This document shows positions 17,764 to 26,949 of a stretch of DNA of 64,000 nucleotides, piece by piece; positions within the stretch are counted from its first letter, which is position 1, and the number at the start of each line of letters is the position of its first letter. The stretch is from Bradyrhizobium sp. AZCC 1721 (GTDB lineage Bacteria > Pseudomonadota > Alphaproteobacteria > Rhizobiales > Xanthobacteraceae): NCBI RefSeq assembly GCF_036924715.1, contig NZ_JAZHSB010000001.1, positions 5,509,001-5,573,000 of the forward strand. Direction: 5' to 3'. A model generated the notes under the pieces. The model was given only the letters and a program-made list of their open reading frames with translations. It was not told where the DNA came from and did not search any database. Position numbers and translations under genes: made by a program.

Positions 17764-18624
17764 CTACCTCCCCCACCTGTCCTGCCAGATCTTCTCGCCT
17801 ATCATGCAATTGACGCGCGGCTCCCTGCCCGCTGCAGGCACTACCGGGCGTTCGGGCGTGCGGCCGGCGATCTCGAGCAGCAGCTTGGTGCGGATGGCTT
17901 CCTTGAACTTGTCGCGGTCCTTGATGGTCACCACGAACGAGCCGGGGCCGCCGATGACGCAGTCCTCGTAATACAAATCGAGATTGTCGATATCCATGGT
18001 GGAGTAAGACGGCTCCTTCACCATGATTGGCAGGCCATTGATGACGATGCCCTTTTCCAACGCGGCATCGCGCGCGATGAGGACCGGCGCGCCGTTGTTG
18101 TTCGGGCCATCGCCCGAGATATCGATCACCCGCCGCAAACCGCGGTGCGGGCTCTCGTCGAACAGCGGCATGGCGAAGTTGATCGCACCCGAAATCGAAG
18201 TGCGCGATGCCCGGCGGATCGGGGTCTTGACGATCTCGTTGGCGACGGCATCGGCCGTCTCGGGTCCATCGATCACGCGCCAGGGGATGATGATCTTCTG
18301 GTCGGTTGATGCCGCCCACTCGAAATAGGTGATCGCGATCCTGCCGTTCGGTCCGCTCTTGAGCGCCTGCAAAAACTCCTTGGAGACGATCGCCTGCGCG
18401 TAGCCCTCCCGCTGCAGCGCCAGTTCATCCATGTCCATCGAATAGGAGACGTCGACGGCGAGGACGAGTTCGAGGTCGACGGTGGGATTGGCGTCCTTGT
18501 CGGCCAGTTGGCGGGCAGCGGCGCTCGGCCGGTTCGTTGGGTTCGGCGCGGCAACACCTGCCACGTCGCCGCCAGCCAGCATGCCGGCTACAAGCACGAC
18601 CCCGATCGAGACATACCAGCGCAT
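17764..18624 (-). CDS. DUF1194 family secreted von Willebrand factor type A domain protein
   Basis: The 286-aa product begins MRWYVSIGVVLVAGMLAGG, a signal peptide. The start is supported by a GGGAGG site 6 bases upstream; a longer in-frame ATG at 18678 would bury the signal. The mature part opens with a VWA fold whose MIDAS motif DVSYSMD and later TSISGAI and SGDGPNNNG supply the metal-binding residues. Its role is not established: such proteins are usually exported adhesion or complex-assembly factors. It is monocistronic. Confidence 0.85.
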   Translation of the reverse strand: MRWYVSIGVVLVAGMLAGGDVAGVAAPNPTNRPSAAARQLADKDANPTVDLELVLAVDVSYSMDMDELALQREGYAQAIVSKEFLQALKSGPNGRIAITYFEWAASTDQKIIIPWRVIDGPETADAVANEIVKTPIRRASRTSISGAINFAMPLFDESPHRGLRRVIDISGDGPNNNGAPVLIARDAALEKGIVINGLPIMVKEPSYSTMDIDNLDLYYEDCVIGGPGSFVVTIKDRDKFKEAIRTKLLLEIAGRTPERPVVPAAGREPRVNCMIGEKIWQDRWGR

Positions 18625-18784
18625 TGCGGCCCTCCCGTCGAACGTCAGTGATGGTGACATGCAAAATGGCCGACGCAAAGCGCTGAAATCATTTGTCCTT
18701 CACATTCGGGTTAGGATCAGGCTTCGTCCACAGCAGCCTGCTCGGCCGGTTCCGCGCAGCGATTGGCCTGTCCGAGCCGGCGCG

Positions 18785-18922
18785 ATGGCCGCCCTGATCG
18801 AGCTGAAACACTCGGCCCCCCGGTTTCAGGACCGGCCTGGAGCCTGTAAACTGATCGAGACGGCCGTCAGCCGCGGCGATCAGACCTTGGCGCAGCGCCT
18901 GGCGGACTGCCGCGCCAACTGA
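18785..18922 (+). CDS. Possible 45-aa small protein upstream of clpS
   Basis: An open frame beginning MAALIELKHSAPRFQ and ending TLAQRLADCRAN lies 42 bases before the clpS start. Composition looks protein-like but there is no good ribosome binding site, and the rest of the 340-base gap from 18625 contains no other feature. It could be a small regulator, a gene remnant or chance. Confidence 0.25.
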   Translation: MAALIELKHSAPRFQDRPGACKLIETAVSRGDQTLAQRLADCRAN

Positions 18923-18964
18923 ACGCGGCGGGCTCGTCGGATTTCCTTCGCTTCGGGACTAGAA

Positions 18965-19270
18965 ATGGCAGATACCGTCGTCACGCCAAAAACCAAGGTC
19001 AAAACCAAGGTCGAACGGCCGCGCCTGCACAAGGTCATCCTGATCAATGACGACTACACGCCGCGTGAATTCGTCGTCACGGTGCTGAAGGCCGAATTCC
19101 GCATGACCGAGGACCAGGCCCACAAGGTGATGATAACCGCGCACCGCCGCGGCGTCTGCGTGGTCGCCGTGTTCACCAAGGACGTCGCCGAGACCAAGGC
19201 GACGCGCGCCACCGACGCCGGCCGCGCCAAGGGCTATCCGCTCTTGTTCACCACCGAGCCGGAGGAATAG
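18965..19270 (+). CDS. clpS: ATP-dependent Clp protease adaptor ClpS
   Basis: The 101-aa protein contains the ClpS core from LHKVILINDDYTPREFVV to AHRRGVCVVAVF. The NDD residues and the histidine in ITAHRRG form the N-degron pocket. ClpS delivers N-end-rule substrates to ClpAP. No clpA follows; the next gene is a convergent LysR regulator overlapping its last 23 bases. Alphaproteobacteria often have a second ClpS away from clpA, so this may be the ClpS2-type paralogue. Confidence 0.93.
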   Translation: MADTVVTPKTKVKTKVERPRLHKVILINDDYTPREFVVTVLKAEFRMTEDQAHKVMITAHRRGVCVVAVFTKDVAETKATRATDAGRAKGYPLLFTTEPEE

Positions 19271-20222
19271 CCAGCCCGGTCTGCGCAAGCTGTTTTCTGC
19301 CAGTGTTGCGCCGGGCGGCACGCAGCCATCGGCGAACCACCGCCAGAAATTCCGCTGCAGGCGGCGACAGCTCCCGCTCCTGCAAGCGCATGATGCCGAT
19401 CGGACAAGCGAGCCGCCGGCCGATCAAGGGCCGCGAGATCAAGTTCGGGTCATCCAGGGGCGGACGTTCGCTGGCGGGGACGACGGCGAGGCCCACGCCA
19501 TTGCGAACCAGGCCGTGAAGCGTCGGCAGCCTGTTCGTCGTCATCAGATACCGGAGGGACAGCCCGGCAGCCGCCGCGGCGTCGTCCAGGATGCGGCGGG
19601 TTCGCGACTCCGCCGGGAACGAAACCAGGGGAGCGTCCGCCAACGCCTGCAACTCGATCTTCCGGCGCCGCGCCAGCCCGCTGTTCCTCGGCAGAACGAG
19701 ATGAAAGGTCTCAATGCCGAGTTCTTCGGCGATGAACGATTTCGGGGCATCGTCGACATAGCCGATCCCGAAATCGGCCAGGCCGCTGCGCACTTCGTCC
19801 CTCACCACGCTGTGCAGCCCTTCGCGCAGGTGAATCTCGATCCGTGGAAATCGCCGGCTGTAATCCGCAATCAGCGTCGGAAGAACCGCGTTCGCCAGCG
19901 AGACAACGCTAGCGACGACAATCTGTCCGCGCGGCTGCCCGGTCAGCTCCCGCATGTTCTCGACGCTGATCTTTAGATCGTTGAGCCAGCGCTCGGCGAA
20001 CGAGACGAACTCCTGCCCGGCATCGGTGACCGTCACCTGGCGGGTGCTGCGGGAGAACAATGGGACATCCAGCTCAAGTTCGATCTGCTGGATCGCTCGC
20101 GTCAGCGCCGGCTGTGAAGTCTTCAGCGCGTTCGCCGCAGCGACAAAGCTCCGATACTCCGCCACCGCCAGAACCGCGCGAAGCTGCCGCGAGTTCAGGT
20201 TGGGGAAATTGTCGCGTCTCAT
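19248..20222 (-). CDS. LysR family transcriptional regulator
   Basis: A 324-aa protein with a typical N-terminal winged helix (LNSRQLRAVLAVAEYRSFVAAANALKTSQPALTRAIQQIE within residues 9-49) and a periplasmic-binding-protein-like effector domain (QIVVASVVSLANAVLP onward). It is divergent from the glutathione-transferase-like gene with a 126-base A/T-rich spacer, the usual arrangement for a LysR protein controlling its neighbour. The 3' end overlaps clpS on the other strand. The inducer is unknown. Confidence 0.9.
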   Translation of the reverse strand: MRRDNFPNLNSRQLRAVLAVAEYRSFVAAANALKTSQPALTRAIQQIELELDVPLFSRSTRQVTVTDAGQEFVSFAERWLNDLKISVENMRELTGQPRGQIVVASVVSLANAVLPTLIADYSRRFPRIEIHLREGLHSVVRDEVRSGLADFGIGYVDDAPKSFIAEELGIETFHLVLPRNSGLARRRKIELQALADAPLVSFPAESRTRRILDDAAAAAGLSLRYLMTTNRLPTLHGLVRNGVGLAVVPASERPPLDDPNLISRPLIGRRLACPIGIMRLQERELSPPAAEFLAVVRRWLRAARRNTGRKQLAQTGLAIPPARW

Positions 20223-20348
20223 GCCGTCCTCTCTCCGACTACCGGCGATAGCGTTTCTCGATTAATGCAAATATTGGAATTATTCTGCGTATCAGAAAGA
20301 AATTGCAACAACTGGTTCGCCGCTGCAGGGTTCGGCCGGGAGAACATC

Positions 20349-21113
20349 ATGACGATTTGTCTATATGGCAGCCCGATCAGCACCTTTGCCCGCAAGGTGG
20401 CGATCGGCCTCGAGCTGAAGAAGCTGGACTACGACCTGATCGACGCGCTGACGGCCGATCGCCGCGAGCAATTGCGACAACTGAATCCGAGGCTGGAAGT
20501 CCCGGTTCTGACCGACGGCGATCTCGTCATCGTCAATTCCGGCGACATCCTGCAGTATCTGGATTGGCGCTACCCTCAGTATCCGCTTTATCCGACCGCG
20601 ATCGAGGAGCGCGTCGTCGCCCGGGCATTCGAACGGCTGGCCGACCAGCGTTTCGATCCAATCGTGGTGGATTGCTCGTATTGGCACTGGGCCGAACGGG
20701 AAGACGAGCCGCCGCCGGGCCTTCTGAACGCAGCCAGGAAAGATATCGACGTGCTGTTCGAGCGCCTCGAAACCATGCTGCTCTCCCGGCCCAAACCGTG
20801 GCCCTTCCAAACTCCCGGCGTTGTCGAGTGCGCCTGGTTTGCCAACCTCGCTGCACTACGGACGTTCGGCCTGGCGATCGATTCCGAACGCTTTCCGGCA
20901 GTGAAGAACTGGTTTGGCGCAATGCGCACGCACCCGACCTTTGTCGCCGATGCACAGCGCACCGGCGCCTTTCTAAGGGACCTCAAGCACCTGACCCATG
21001 AGCGCAAGCGGCTGTTCTGGAGCGGCGATCGGCTGGAATGGCTGATCTCCCGCGGGTTCCATCAATGGCTTGTCGGCGAAATCGATGCCGGACGTGCCGT
21101 GTTTCCGGGATAA
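20349..21113 (+). CDS. Glutathione S-transferase family protein
   Basis: A 254-aa protein starting MTICLYGSPISTFARKVAIG, a thioredoxin-like GST N domain, with LEVPVLTDGDLVIVNSGDILQYLDWRY providing the cis-proline and glutathione-binding residues, followed by an all-helical C domain. The start has a GGGAGAA ribosome binding site 8 bases upstream. Probable glutathione-dependent detoxification enzyme, likely under control of the divergent LysR gene. Substrate unknown. Confidence 0.82.
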   Translation: MTICLYGSPISTFARKVAIGLELKKLDYDLIDALTADRREQLRQLNPRLEVPVLTDGDLVIVNSGDILQYLDWRYPQYPLYPTAIEERVVARAFERLADQRFDPIVVDCSYWHWAEREDEPPPGLLNAARKDIDVLFERLETMLLSRPKPWPFQTPGVVECAWFANLAALRTFGLAIDSERFPAVKNWFGAMRTHPTFVADAQRTGAFLRDLKHLTHERKRLFWSGDRLEWLISRGFHQWLVGEIDAGRAVFPG

Positions 21114-21124
21114 ATCCGCGGCGA

Positions 21125-22309
21125 CTAGGCTGCCGAAGTCTCGTCGGCCAGCCCGTAAACGCGTGCGGCCTTGGAGAAGCCGGCGACAGGAAACTCGCCA
21201 AGCTCGCTCCAGCCGCCGCGGCAAATTCCGGCAAAGCCTTCGGAGGCGACGACGGTGCGGCCGAGCTGGCTGGCGATCTTTTCGAGCCGCGCCGCGAGAT
21301 TGACCGCGGGACCGATGCAGGTGAAGTCGAGCCGGTTGCCGCCGCCGATATTGCCATAGAGAATGCGTCCGACATGCAGGGCGAGGCCGAAACGAAAACG
21401 TTCGACCGCGTCGCCAATCGGGTAATTCAGCTCGGCCACGCTGGCGCGGGATTCGTGGGCGGCCTCCAGCACATGCGAGCAGACCTGTTTCTCGTCGCCG
21501 ACATATTCGTCGATCGGGAACACCGCGAGCAGCCCGTCACCCATATACTTCAACACGTCGCCGCCATGCTTCTTGATCGCGGCGACCTGGCAATCGAAAT
21601 ACTGGTTCAGAATGTCGACGACGGTCTCGGCCGGCAGCCGGTCCGACAGCGCCGTGAAGCCGCGCAAATCGGACAGCCAGATCGCTGCATTCATCGTCTC
21701 GGTATGACCACGGCGGATCTGTCCACCCATGATCCGCTCGCCGGCGCTGTTGCCGACATAGGTGTCCAGAAGACTCGCGGCCATGCGGTTCAAACTAAGG
21801 ATCTCGACCACCCGCGCCAGTGGCTTTGCGAGGCTCCGCAGCGCCGCCAACTGTTCCTCCGTGAAGCCGCCCGGCTGTTTGGTGGTCCAGCTCGATGCGT
21901 TCACCGTGCCGCCGATGAAGGGCAGCGGCAGCGCGACATAATCGGTAACGCCTTCGGCGCGAAGGTCGTCGATGATTGGAAAACGCCTGCTCTGGGGATC
22001 ATCGGGCCGGGCTCGAACTTCCAGCCCCTGTTGGAACACGATGATCAGCGGGCTCGTGTGAAAATCCGGTGACTGCAGGATATTGTAATCGACCGAACCG
22101 ATCTCGACCTCGGCGCCTGGCTTCCAGATAAAGCTGCGCCCGTAGATTTCGGGATGCAGGGTACGAACGAACACGCCGACACGCCACAGCGGCAAGCCGG
22201 CCGCGACCATTCGCTCGCAGCACTCGGCCATGAACCGGGTCGGGCTGGTCGCGGTTCGCCCGCCGTCGATCAGCCAGTCGGTCAGCTTCTGCAGTTCGGA
22301 GATATCCAT
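21125..22309 (-). CDS. Class III adenylate/guanylate cyclase domain protein
   Basis: The 394-aa protein (from MDISELQKLTDWLIDGG; an upstream in-frame ATG at 22405 would add 32 unlikely residues) has an N-terminal GAF-like sensor region and a C-terminal class III nucleotidyl cyclase catalytic domain from about residue 210. Landmarks are WLSDLRGFTALSDRLP, with the first metal-binding aspartate, and KYMGDGLLAVFP, with the second. Family members make cAMP or cGMP in the cytoplasm. The gene is convergent to the GST gene with 11 bases between. Confidence 0.85.
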   Translation of the reverse strand: MDISELQKLTDWLIDGGRTATSPTRFMAECCERMVAAGLPLWRVGVFVRTLHPEIYGRSFIWKPGAEVEIGSVDYNILQSPDFHTSPLIIVFQQGLEVRARPDDPQSRRFPIIDDLRAEGVTDYVALPLPFIGGTVNASSWTTKQPGGFTEEQLAALRSLAKPLARVVEILSLNRMAASLLDTYVGNSAGERIMGGQIRRGHTETMNAAIWLSDLRGFTALSDRLPAETVVDILNQYFDCQVAAIKKHGGDVLKYMGDGLLAVFPIDEYVGDEKQVCSHVLEAAHESRASVAELNYPIGDAVERFRFGLALHVGRILYGNIGGGNRLDFTCIGPAVNLAARLEKIASQLGRTVVASEGFAGICRGGWSELGEFPVAGFSKAARVYGLADETSAA

Positions 22310-22419
22310 CACGCCGGTATTTGCTGCGCAACTCCGTGAAAGGTCAAGCGCGCTCCCGGCGTGACCCGACGACGGAGCTGCGCTAGCTTTACGATGCAAA
22401 AACAAGAGGAAACGTCAAA

Positions 22420-24114
22420 GTGTACGACATCATCATCGTCGGCGGCGGATCGGCGGGCTCGGTCTTGGCCCACCGGCTCTCCGCCAGGAGCGCCAACAAG
22501 GTCCTGCTCTGCGAAGCAGGCCAGGACACGCCGCCCGGCAACGAGCCGCCCGAGATCCGCGACAGCTATTCGGGGCTGGCATATTTCGATCCGCGCTTCC
22601 ACTGGACCGAACTCAAGGTCACGACCCAAATCGTCAGCCACAACAACCCCGATGAAAGCCGCCCGCCGCTCCGCAAGTATGAGCAGGCGCGCGTACTGGG
22701 CGGCGGGTCCTCCATCAACGGCCAGATGGCCAACCGCGGCGCGCCGACCGACTACGCGGAGTGGGAGGCCCGCGGCGCCACGGGCTGGAACTGGAAGGAC
22801 GTGCTGCCCTACTTCAAGAAGGTCGAGCGCGATCTCGATTTCGACGGGCCGTTGCACGGTAAAGACGGCCGTATCCCCGTCCGCCGCATTCCGCACCAGC
22901 ATTGGACAGGGCATTCGCAGGCGATGGGCGAGGCCTGCAAGCTCGCCGGCTATGCGTTCCTGCCCGACCAGAACGGCGAGTTCGTCGACGGCTACTTTCC
23001 GGTGACGCACTCCAATCAGGACGAGCAGCGTGTCTCGGCTGCGATGGGCTATCTTGATCGCGAAACACGCAAGCGCGCAAACCTGACGATATCGACCAAC
23101 ACGCAAGTCAAGGAGCTGCTGTTCGAGGGCACGCAATGCGTCGGCGTGAAGGCGCTGGTCGATGGCCGCGAACAGGAGTTTCGCGGTCGCGAGGTCATCC
23201 TTTCATGTGGCGCGATCCATTCGCCGGCGCATCTGTTGCGCGCTGGTATCGGACCGGTCGGGCACCTGAAGGAAATGGGCATTCCGGTCCTGATGGGCCT
23301 TGCGGGCGTCGGCCAGGGTCTGATGGATCATCCCTCGATCGCGCTGTCGTCTTTTGTCCGCCGTGGTGCGCGCATGAACGCGCACACCAGACGCCACATC
23401 CAGATGGGGCTGCGCTACTCCTCGGGCCTTCCGGGAACGCCGGCCGGCGACATGTTCGTCGCCGTCCTCACCAAGTCGGCGTGGCATTCGGTCGGCGAGC
23501 AGATCGCCTCGCTGCTCACCTTCGTCAACAAGACCTATTCGGAAACCGGGCAGGTGAAACTCGCCTCAACCGACCCGCGCGCAGAACCAATTGTCCAGTT
23601 CAACCTGCTGTCCGACAGGCGCGATCTAGATCGCCTGATGAGCGGCTTTCGCAAGATGGCGGCGCTGCAGATGAGCGCGCCGCTCAAGGCCGTTACCGAC
23701 AAGCCATTCCCGGCCTCGTATTCCGACCGCGTGCGCAAGATCGGTGTGGTCAACACCAAGAACAAGATCCTCACCGCCATTGCCGCAACGCTGATGGACG
23801 GGCCGGCGGCGTTGCGTCACGCCATGATCGATAACTTCATCGTTGAAGGTTTTACGTTCGAGCAGGTCATGCGCGACGACGAGGCGCTCGAAGCCTTCGT
23901 GCGCAAGGCGGCGATCGGCGTGTGGCACGCCTCCTGCTCATGCCGGATGGGCCGGGCGGACGATCCGATGGCGGTCGTCGACACGCAAGGCCGCGTCAAG
24001 GGCGTGCAGGGATTGCGCGTGGTCGACGCCTCGATCTTCCCGGTGGTGCCATGCGCCAACACCAATTTCCCGGTTCTGATGGCCGCGGAAAAGATCGCAG
24101 ACGCCATGCAGTGA
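22420..24114 (+). CDS. GMC family FAD-dependent oxidoreductase (choline-dehydrogenase-like)
   Basis: A 564-aa flavoprotein starting at GTG with AGAGGA upstream. It has the Rossmann dinucleotide motif VGGGSAGSVLAHRLS, the GMC signature segment LGGGSSINGQMANRG, a second signature ILSCGAIHSPAHLLRAGIG and the C-terminal catalytic histidine region WHASCSCRMG ... PCANTNFPVLMAAEKIAD. It oxidises an alcohol substrate with FAD. The substrate is not predictable; choline is only one possibility. Confidence 0.9.
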   Translation: MYDIIIVGGGSAGSVLAHRLSARSANKVLLCEAGQDTPPGNEPPEIRDSYSGLAYFDPRFHWTELKVTTQIVSHNNPDESRPPLRKYEQARVLGGGSSINGQMANRGAPTDYAEWEARGATGWNWKDVLPYFKKVERDLDFDGPLHGKDGRIPVRRIPHQHWTGHSQAMGEACKLAGYAFLPDQNGEFVDGYFPVTHSNQDEQRVSAAMGYLDRETRKRANLTISTNTQVKELLFEGTQCVGVKALVDGREQEFRGREVILSCGAIHSPAHLLRAGIGPVGHLKEMGIPVLMGLAGVGQGLMDHPSIALSSFVRRGARMNAHTRRHIQMGLRYSSGLPGTPAGDMFVAVLTKSAWHSVGEQIASLLTFVNKTYSETGQVKLASTDPRAEPIVQFNLLSDRRDLDRLMSGFRKMAALQMSAPLKAVTDKPFPASYSDRVRKIGVVNTKNKILTAIAATLMDGPAALRHAMIDNFIVEGFTFEQVMRDDEALEAFVRKAAIGVWHASCSCRMGRADDPMAVVDTQGRVKGVQGLRVVDASIFPVVPCANTNFPVLMAAEKIADAMQ

Positions 24115-24129
24115 GAGAAAGCCTGGTCC

Positions 24130-25218
24130 TTACCCGCCGACCTGCCCGCGATGGCGCAGGAAATGATCGGCCAGCACGCAGGCCATCATCGCCTCGCCGA
24201 CCGGCACGGCGCGGATACCGACGCAGGGGTCGTGGCGGCCCTTGGTCATGATGTCGGTGTCGGCGCCGGCGCGATCCACCGTCTTGCGCGGCGAGAGGAT
24301 CGACGAGGTCGGCTTCACCGCAAAACGCACCACAACCGGCTGGCCGGTCGAAATGCCGCCGAGCACGCCGCCAGCATTGTTCGAGAGGAAGCGCGTGCCG
24401 TTATTGCCGGTGCGCATCTCGTCGGCGTTTTCCTCGCCCGACAATTCGGCAGCAGCAAAGCCCGCGCCGATCTCGACACCTTTCACCGCATTGATGCTCA
24501 TCATGGCCGCCGCCAGGTCGGCGTCCAGCTTGGCGTAGATCGGCGCGCCCCATCCTGCTGGCACGCCTTCGGCGATCACTTCGATGACCGCGCCGATCGA
24601 GGAACCGCTCTTGCGGATGCCGTCCAGATACTGCTCGAAGAAGGCGGCCTTGTCCTTGTCGGGACAAAAGAATGGATTGCGCGCGATCTCGTCCCAGTCC
24701 CATCTGTCGCGATCGATCTTGTGCGGGCCCATCTGCACCAGCGCGCCGCGCACTTTTACCTCGGGCAGGATCTTTCGGGCGATGGCGCCGGCCGCGACGC
24801 GGGTTGCGGTCTCGCGCGCCGACGAGCGTCCGCCGCCGCGATAGTCGCGCAGGCCGTATTTTGCCTCATAGGTGAAGTCGGCGTGGCCGGGGCGAAACTT
24901 GTCCTTGATCTCCGAATAGTCCTTGGAGCGCTGGTCGGTGTTCTCGATCAACAGCGCGATCGGCGTTCCCGTCGTCACCTGCGCGCCGGACTCGGGATCG
25001 GGCATCACGCCGGAGAGGATTTTTACCGCGTCCGGCTCCTGGCGCTGGGTGGTGAAGCGCGATTGTCCCGGACGGCGGCGGTCGAGATCGTGCTGGATGT
25101 CCTCTGATGTCAGCGGGATCAGCGGCGGACAGCCGTCGACCACACAGCCGATCGCGACCCCATGGCTTTCGCCGAAGGTCGTGACCCGGAACAGATGGCC
25201 GAAGGTGTTGAAGGACAT
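24130..25218 (-). CDS. aroC: Chorismate synthase
   Basis: The 362-aa protein starts MSFNTFGHLFRVTTFGESHG and carries the further signatures DLDRRRPGQS and GGGRSSARETATRVA. It converts 5-enolpyruvylshikimate-3-phosphate to chorismate with reduced FMN, the last common step to aromatic amino acids. It is the last gene of a minus-strand run fabI - phosphatase - aroC. Confidence 0.96.
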   Translation of the reverse strand: MSFNTFGHLFRVTTFGESHGVAIGCVVDGCPPLIPLTSEDIQHDLDRRRPGQSRFTTQRQEPDAVKILSGVMPDPESGAQVTTGTPIALLIENTDQRSKDYSEIKDKFRPGHADFTYEAKYGLRDYRGGGRSSARETATRVAAGAIARKILPEVKVRGALVQMGPHKIDRDRWDWDEIARNPFFCPDKDKAAFFEQYLDGIRKSGSSIGAVIEVIAEGVPAGWGAPIYAKLDADLAAAMMSINAVKGVEIGAGFAAAELSGEENADEMRTGNNGTRFLSNNAGGVLGGISTGQPVVVRFAVKPTSSILSPRKTVDRAGADTDIMTKGRHDPCVGIRAVPVGEAMMACVLADHFLRHRGQVGG

Positions 25219-25261
25219 GGTGTGTCGTAACGCGGTGCCGCGCGGCGGTCAAACCCGTAGA

Positions 25262-25305
25262 CCGTCATTCCGGGATGGTCCGAAGGACCAGACCCGGAAT
25301 GACGG
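25262..25305. repeat. Short palindromic repeat between phosphatase and aroC
   Basis: CCGTCATTCCGGG (25262-25274) and CCCGGAATGACGG (25293-25305) are perfect inverted repeats around a GGTCCGAAGGACC hairpin. The same outer module, CGTCATTCCGG, ends the mosaic repeats near 39.8 and 42.3 kb. Confidence 0.8.
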
Positions 25306-25322
25306 CGTTCATAGGTCCGCCC

Positions 25323-25922
25323 CTAACTATACTTCTTAAGCCCCCCGTCGCGGAACACGTAGACCGCGCCCTGCTCGATCACGAGGTCGGCGGCGCTGGC
25401 CGGCGTCTCGATGCCGAGCGCCACCATCAGCGCCCGCGCGGTGCCGCCATGGGCTACCGCAACGGTATCCGCGCGCACGGAATCGTACCAGTCGCGCATC
25501 CGATGCTGCACCTCGGCATAGGTCTCGCCGCCTTCCGGCGCCATCGTCCACTTCGCTGTCAGCCGCTTGGCATAGAGCACGGGGTCGGCGGCCTGCATCT
25601 CGGCCAGCGTCGAGCCCTCCCAGACGCCGTAGCGGATCTCACGCAGGCGGTCGTCGAGCGCGTAGTCTTCCGGCCGAAGTTCTAGGGCGCCACGCACCAA
25701 TTCCATCGTCGCCCGTGCGCGGCCGAGCGGGCTGGCGACAAACGGCAGCGCGAACTTGTCGCGGCCGTCCCGTTTCAGGAGATCGGCGAGGACATTGCCG
25801 GCGTGGGCCGCCTGCTTGCGGCCGAGATCGTTCAGTGGAATGTCCTGCGCGCCCTGCAGCCTGCCTTCCGCGTTCCACGACGTCTCGCCATGGCGGATGT
25901 AGTAGATCACGGGCGCAGGCAT
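25323..25922 (-). CDS. Histidine phosphatase family protein (phosphoglycerate-mutase-like)
   Basis: A 199-aa protein with the phosphohistidine motif YYIRHGETSWNAEGRLQG near the N terminus and the second catalytic histidine in VAVAHGGTARALM. It is a cofactor-dependent phosphoglycerate mutase-like phosphatase; the substrate could be a sugar phosphate or an alpha-ribazole-type compound. It starts 12 bases after the fabI stop and is likely co-transcribed with it. Confidence 0.88.
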   Translation of the reverse strand: MPAPVIYYIRHGETSWNAEGRLQGAQDIPLNDLGRKQAAHAGNVLADLLKRDGRDKFALPFVASPLGRARATMELVRGALELRPEDYALDDRLREIRYGVWEGSTLAEMQAADPVLYAKRLTAKWTMAPEGGETYAEVQHRMRDWYDSVRADTVAVAHGGTARALMVALGIETPASAADLVIEQGAVYVFRDGGLKKYS

Positions 25923-25934
25923 CGGACTTTACGG

Positions 25935-26765
25935 CTATTCCTTGGCTACCGAATTGGAGAGCGAGATGTCGGGCGCGTCGGGGCGCTTCATGCCGACGAC
26001 GTGATAGCCGGAATCGACGTGATGAACCTCGCCGGTGACGCCGCGCGACAGGTCCGACAGCAGATACAGTGCGCTGTCGCCGACCTCCTCGATGCTCACG
26101 GTGCGGCGCAGCGGCGCGTTGTATTCGTTCCACTTCAGAATGTAGCGGAAATCGCCGATGCCGGAGGCCGCCAGCGTCTTGATCGGCCCTGCCGAGATCG
26201 CGTTGACGCGGATGTTCTTCTCGCCAAGGTCAGCGGCGAGATAGCGCACGCTGGCTTCCAGCGCTGCCTTCGCCACGCCCATGACGTTGTAGTGCGGCAT
26301 CCATTTCTCGGCACCGTAATAGGTCAGCGTGATGATCGAGCCGCCGTCGGTCATCAGTTTCTCGGCGCGCTGCGTGATCGCGGTCAGCGAATAGCAGGAG
26401 ATCAGCATGCTCCTGGTGAAATTGTCCTGCGTCGTCTCGAGGTAACGGCCGTCGAGTTGGTCCTTGTCGGCGAAGGCGATGGCGTGGACCACGAAATCGA
26501 TCTTGCCCCACTTTTCGCGGAGCACATCGAACACCGCATCGATCGTCGCGGCATCGGTGACGTCGCAATGACCCAGCAGGATACCGCCCAGCTCCTTGGC
26601 CAGCGGCTCGACCCGCTTCTTCAGCGCATCGCCCTGCCAGGTGAGCGCGATTTCCGCGCCCGCGTCGTGGCATGCCTTGGCGATGCCCCAGGCGATCGAG
26701 CGGTTGTTGGCGACGCCGAGGATCACCCCGCGCTTGCCCTGCATCAGACCTGATTTCTGCGACAT
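25935..26765 (-). CDS. fabI: Enoyl-[acyl-carrier-protein] reductase (NADH)
   Basis: The product is 276 aa counted from MSQKSGLMQGKRGVILGVAN; a longer ATG at 26807 lacks support. The glycine-rich GVANNRSIAWGIAK NADH motif and the FabI catalytic pair Y-x6-K in YNVMGVAKAALEAS are present, with AISAGPIKTLAASGI near the C-terminal third. It reduces the trans-2 double bond in fatty acid elongation. First gene of the fabI - phosphatase - aroC run. Confidence 0.95.
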   Translation of the reverse strand: MSQKSGLMQGKRGVILGVANNRSIAWGIAKACHDAGAEIALTWQGDALKKRVEPLAKELGGILLGHCDVTDAATIDAVFDVLREKWGKIDFVVHAIAFADKDQLDGRYLETTQDNFTRSMLISCYSLTAITQRAEKLMTDGGSIITLTYYGAEKWMPHYNVMGVAKAALEASVRYLAADLGEKNIRVNAISAGPIKTLAASGIGDFRYILKWNEYNAPLRRTVSIEEVGDSALYLLSDLSRGVTGEVHHVDSGYHVVGMKRPDAPDISLSNSVAKE

Positions 26766-26949
26766 CTGGTTTCCAATCGAGCTTCCCTGTGGGGCTTGGA
26801 GGTACACCAGCAGTCCAGCGCGGTCGAGCCTAAATCGGCTCTCGGATTAACGCTGTTCCGGATCGGCCTCAATGGCTGGAATAGACGCGGCGATTGGGTG
26901 TTATGCTAGGTAAGGCGTTCGCGCCCGCAACTCTTGCAATCTGGTCCCG

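Noticed and set aside
21038..22072. 344-codon open frame on the plus strand
   Set aside because: Antisense to the class III cyclase gene, no ribosome binding site and no family resemblance.
24151..25107. 318-codon open frame on the plus strand
   Set aside because: Antisense to aroC; shadow composition.
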